This document shows positions 4,743 to 5,234 of a DNA stretch of 5,234 nucleotides, in pieces. Origin of the DNA: Selenomonadaceae bacterium UBA2897 (GTDB lineage: Bacteria; Bacillota; Negativicutes; Selenomonadales; Selenomonadaceae); NCBI GenBank assembly GCA_002350105.1, contig DEDT01000016.1, positions 3,827-9,060 on the forward strand, in the 5' to 3' direction. Positions within the stretch are counted from its first letter, which is position 1. Each line of letters opens with the position of its first letter. The position numbers were made by a program, and so were the translations under genes. Below the pieces are notes generated by a model. It worked only from the letters and a program-made list of their open reading frames with translations, had not been told where the DNA came from and did not search any database.

Positions 4743-5234
4743 TTACTTTTTCAGCTGTTCAGCGAGATAGTTCTGGATCATGTCATCGTATGCCGCCGTA
4801 TGCGCAAAGGCCTCCTGCGCCAGCTCCATGCGCGTGCGGTCGTCGACACAGCCGTCTTTCTTCACCTGCTCAGCAATAGCCGCGTAACGGTCCGGATTTG
4901 TAACCACCGTGACGAACTTAAAATTCTTTGCTGCGGCACGTACCATCGCGGGACCACCGATGTCGATGTTCTCGATGGCTTCGGCGAGCGTGACGCCCGG
5001 CTTCGCGATCGTCTCCCTGAACGGATAGAGATTCACCGCCACGAGGTCGATGCCCGTGATCTTGTGCTCTTTCATCTCTCTCACATGCTCCGGGTTGTCA
5101 CGTACGGCGAGGATGCCGCCGTGGATATACGGATTGAGCGTTTTCACGCGGCCGTCCATGATCTCCGGGAAGCCCGTGACATCGCTCACATAGGTGACAG
5201 GGATCCCTGCCTCCTTGATGGCCTTCATCGTACC
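4743..5234 (-). CDS. purH: IMP cyclohydrolase, stand-alone (PurH N-terminal domain only), 5' end outside window
   Basis: The frame is open from the window edge (GTMKAIKEAG, the end of the usual STGGT region) to TAA at 4743, giving 163 residues; roughly 30-40 N-terminal residues are outside. It is expected to close FAICAR to IMP, the last step of de novo purine synthesis, in the cytoplasm. Cyclohydrolase landmarks are present: VSDVTGFPEIMDGRVKTL, the HGGIL loop, VNLYPF, ENIDIGGPAMVRAAAKN and FAHTAAYDDMIQNYL. These cover the Arg-Val-Lys-Thr, Asn/Tyr, Asp and Lys positions of the active site. The usual KTLHP reads KTLNP here. The protein ends LAEQLKK, at the junction where bifunctional PurH would continue for about 300 residues of AICAR formyltransferase. 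No trace of that domain follows before purD, so the formyltransferase must be encoded elsewhere. An independent cyclohydrolase is more likely than a frameshift, because the spacer is only 91 bases. Confidence 0.9.
   Translation of the reverse strand, partial: GTMKAIKEAGIPVTYVSDVTGFPEIMDGRVKTLNPYIHGGILAVRDNPEHVREMKEHKITGIDLVAVNLYPFRETIAKPGVTLAEAIENIDIGGPAMVRAAAKNFKFVTVVTNPDRYAAIAEQVKKDGCVDDRTRMELAQEAFAHTAAYDDMIQNYLAEQLKK

Noticed and set aside
3269..4879. A 536-codon open frame on the plus strand opposite purD
   Set aside because: It lies antisense to the clear purD gene, runs across the purH-purD spacer into purH, is rich in Arg, His, Asp and Leu in the manner of shadow frames, shows no family motif and has no ribosome binding site. 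It is produced by the codon bias of purD.

Overview
The window carries five protein-coding genes, all on the minus strand, so transcription runs from high to low coordinates. Two are cut by the window edges. Strong GGAG-type ribosome binding sites, extended -10 promoters, a fairly GC-rich coding style, a stand-alone IMP cyclohydrolase and an acetolactate decarboxylase suggest a Gram-negative-walled Firmicute of the Negativicutes (Selenomonas-like). That assignment is inference, not proven by any single feature.

Layout in order of transcription. (1) 5234-4743: the 3' part of an IMP cyclohydrolase (purH). It stops where the usual bifunctional PurH would continue into its AICAR formyltransferase domain. 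(2) 4742-4652: a structured 91-base intergenic leader with a long hairpin, then a canonical intrinsic terminator whose U-run touches the purD ribosome binding site. (3) 4651-3368: complete purD (GAR synthetase), closed by a strong terminator at 3301-3358. (4) 3175-2417: complete alsD (alpha-acetolactate decarboxylase), with its own extended -10 promoter and a 7-bp dyad in its 5' leader. (5) 2181 (or TTG at 2190) to 634: a membrane-anchored c-di-GMP phosphodiesterase with a degenerate GGDEF domain and an intact EAL domain, with its own candidate promoter. (6) 590-1: the N-terminal half of an M29-type metallo-aminopeptidase, 43 bases after the EAL gene and probably cotranscribed with it.

Functionally there are three unrelated modules: the end of a purine biosynthesis operon, a fermentation or pH-homeostasis enzyme that makes acetoin, and a signalling protein paired with a peptidase. 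I see no tRNA, rRNA, CRISPR, mobile element or phage gene. The points most worth a second look are the split PurH, the attenuator-like purH-purD spacer, a G8 homopolymer in the membrane region of the phosphodiesterase that could make it phase-variable, and the hairpin in the alsD leader. None of these amounts to a demonstrated new system.
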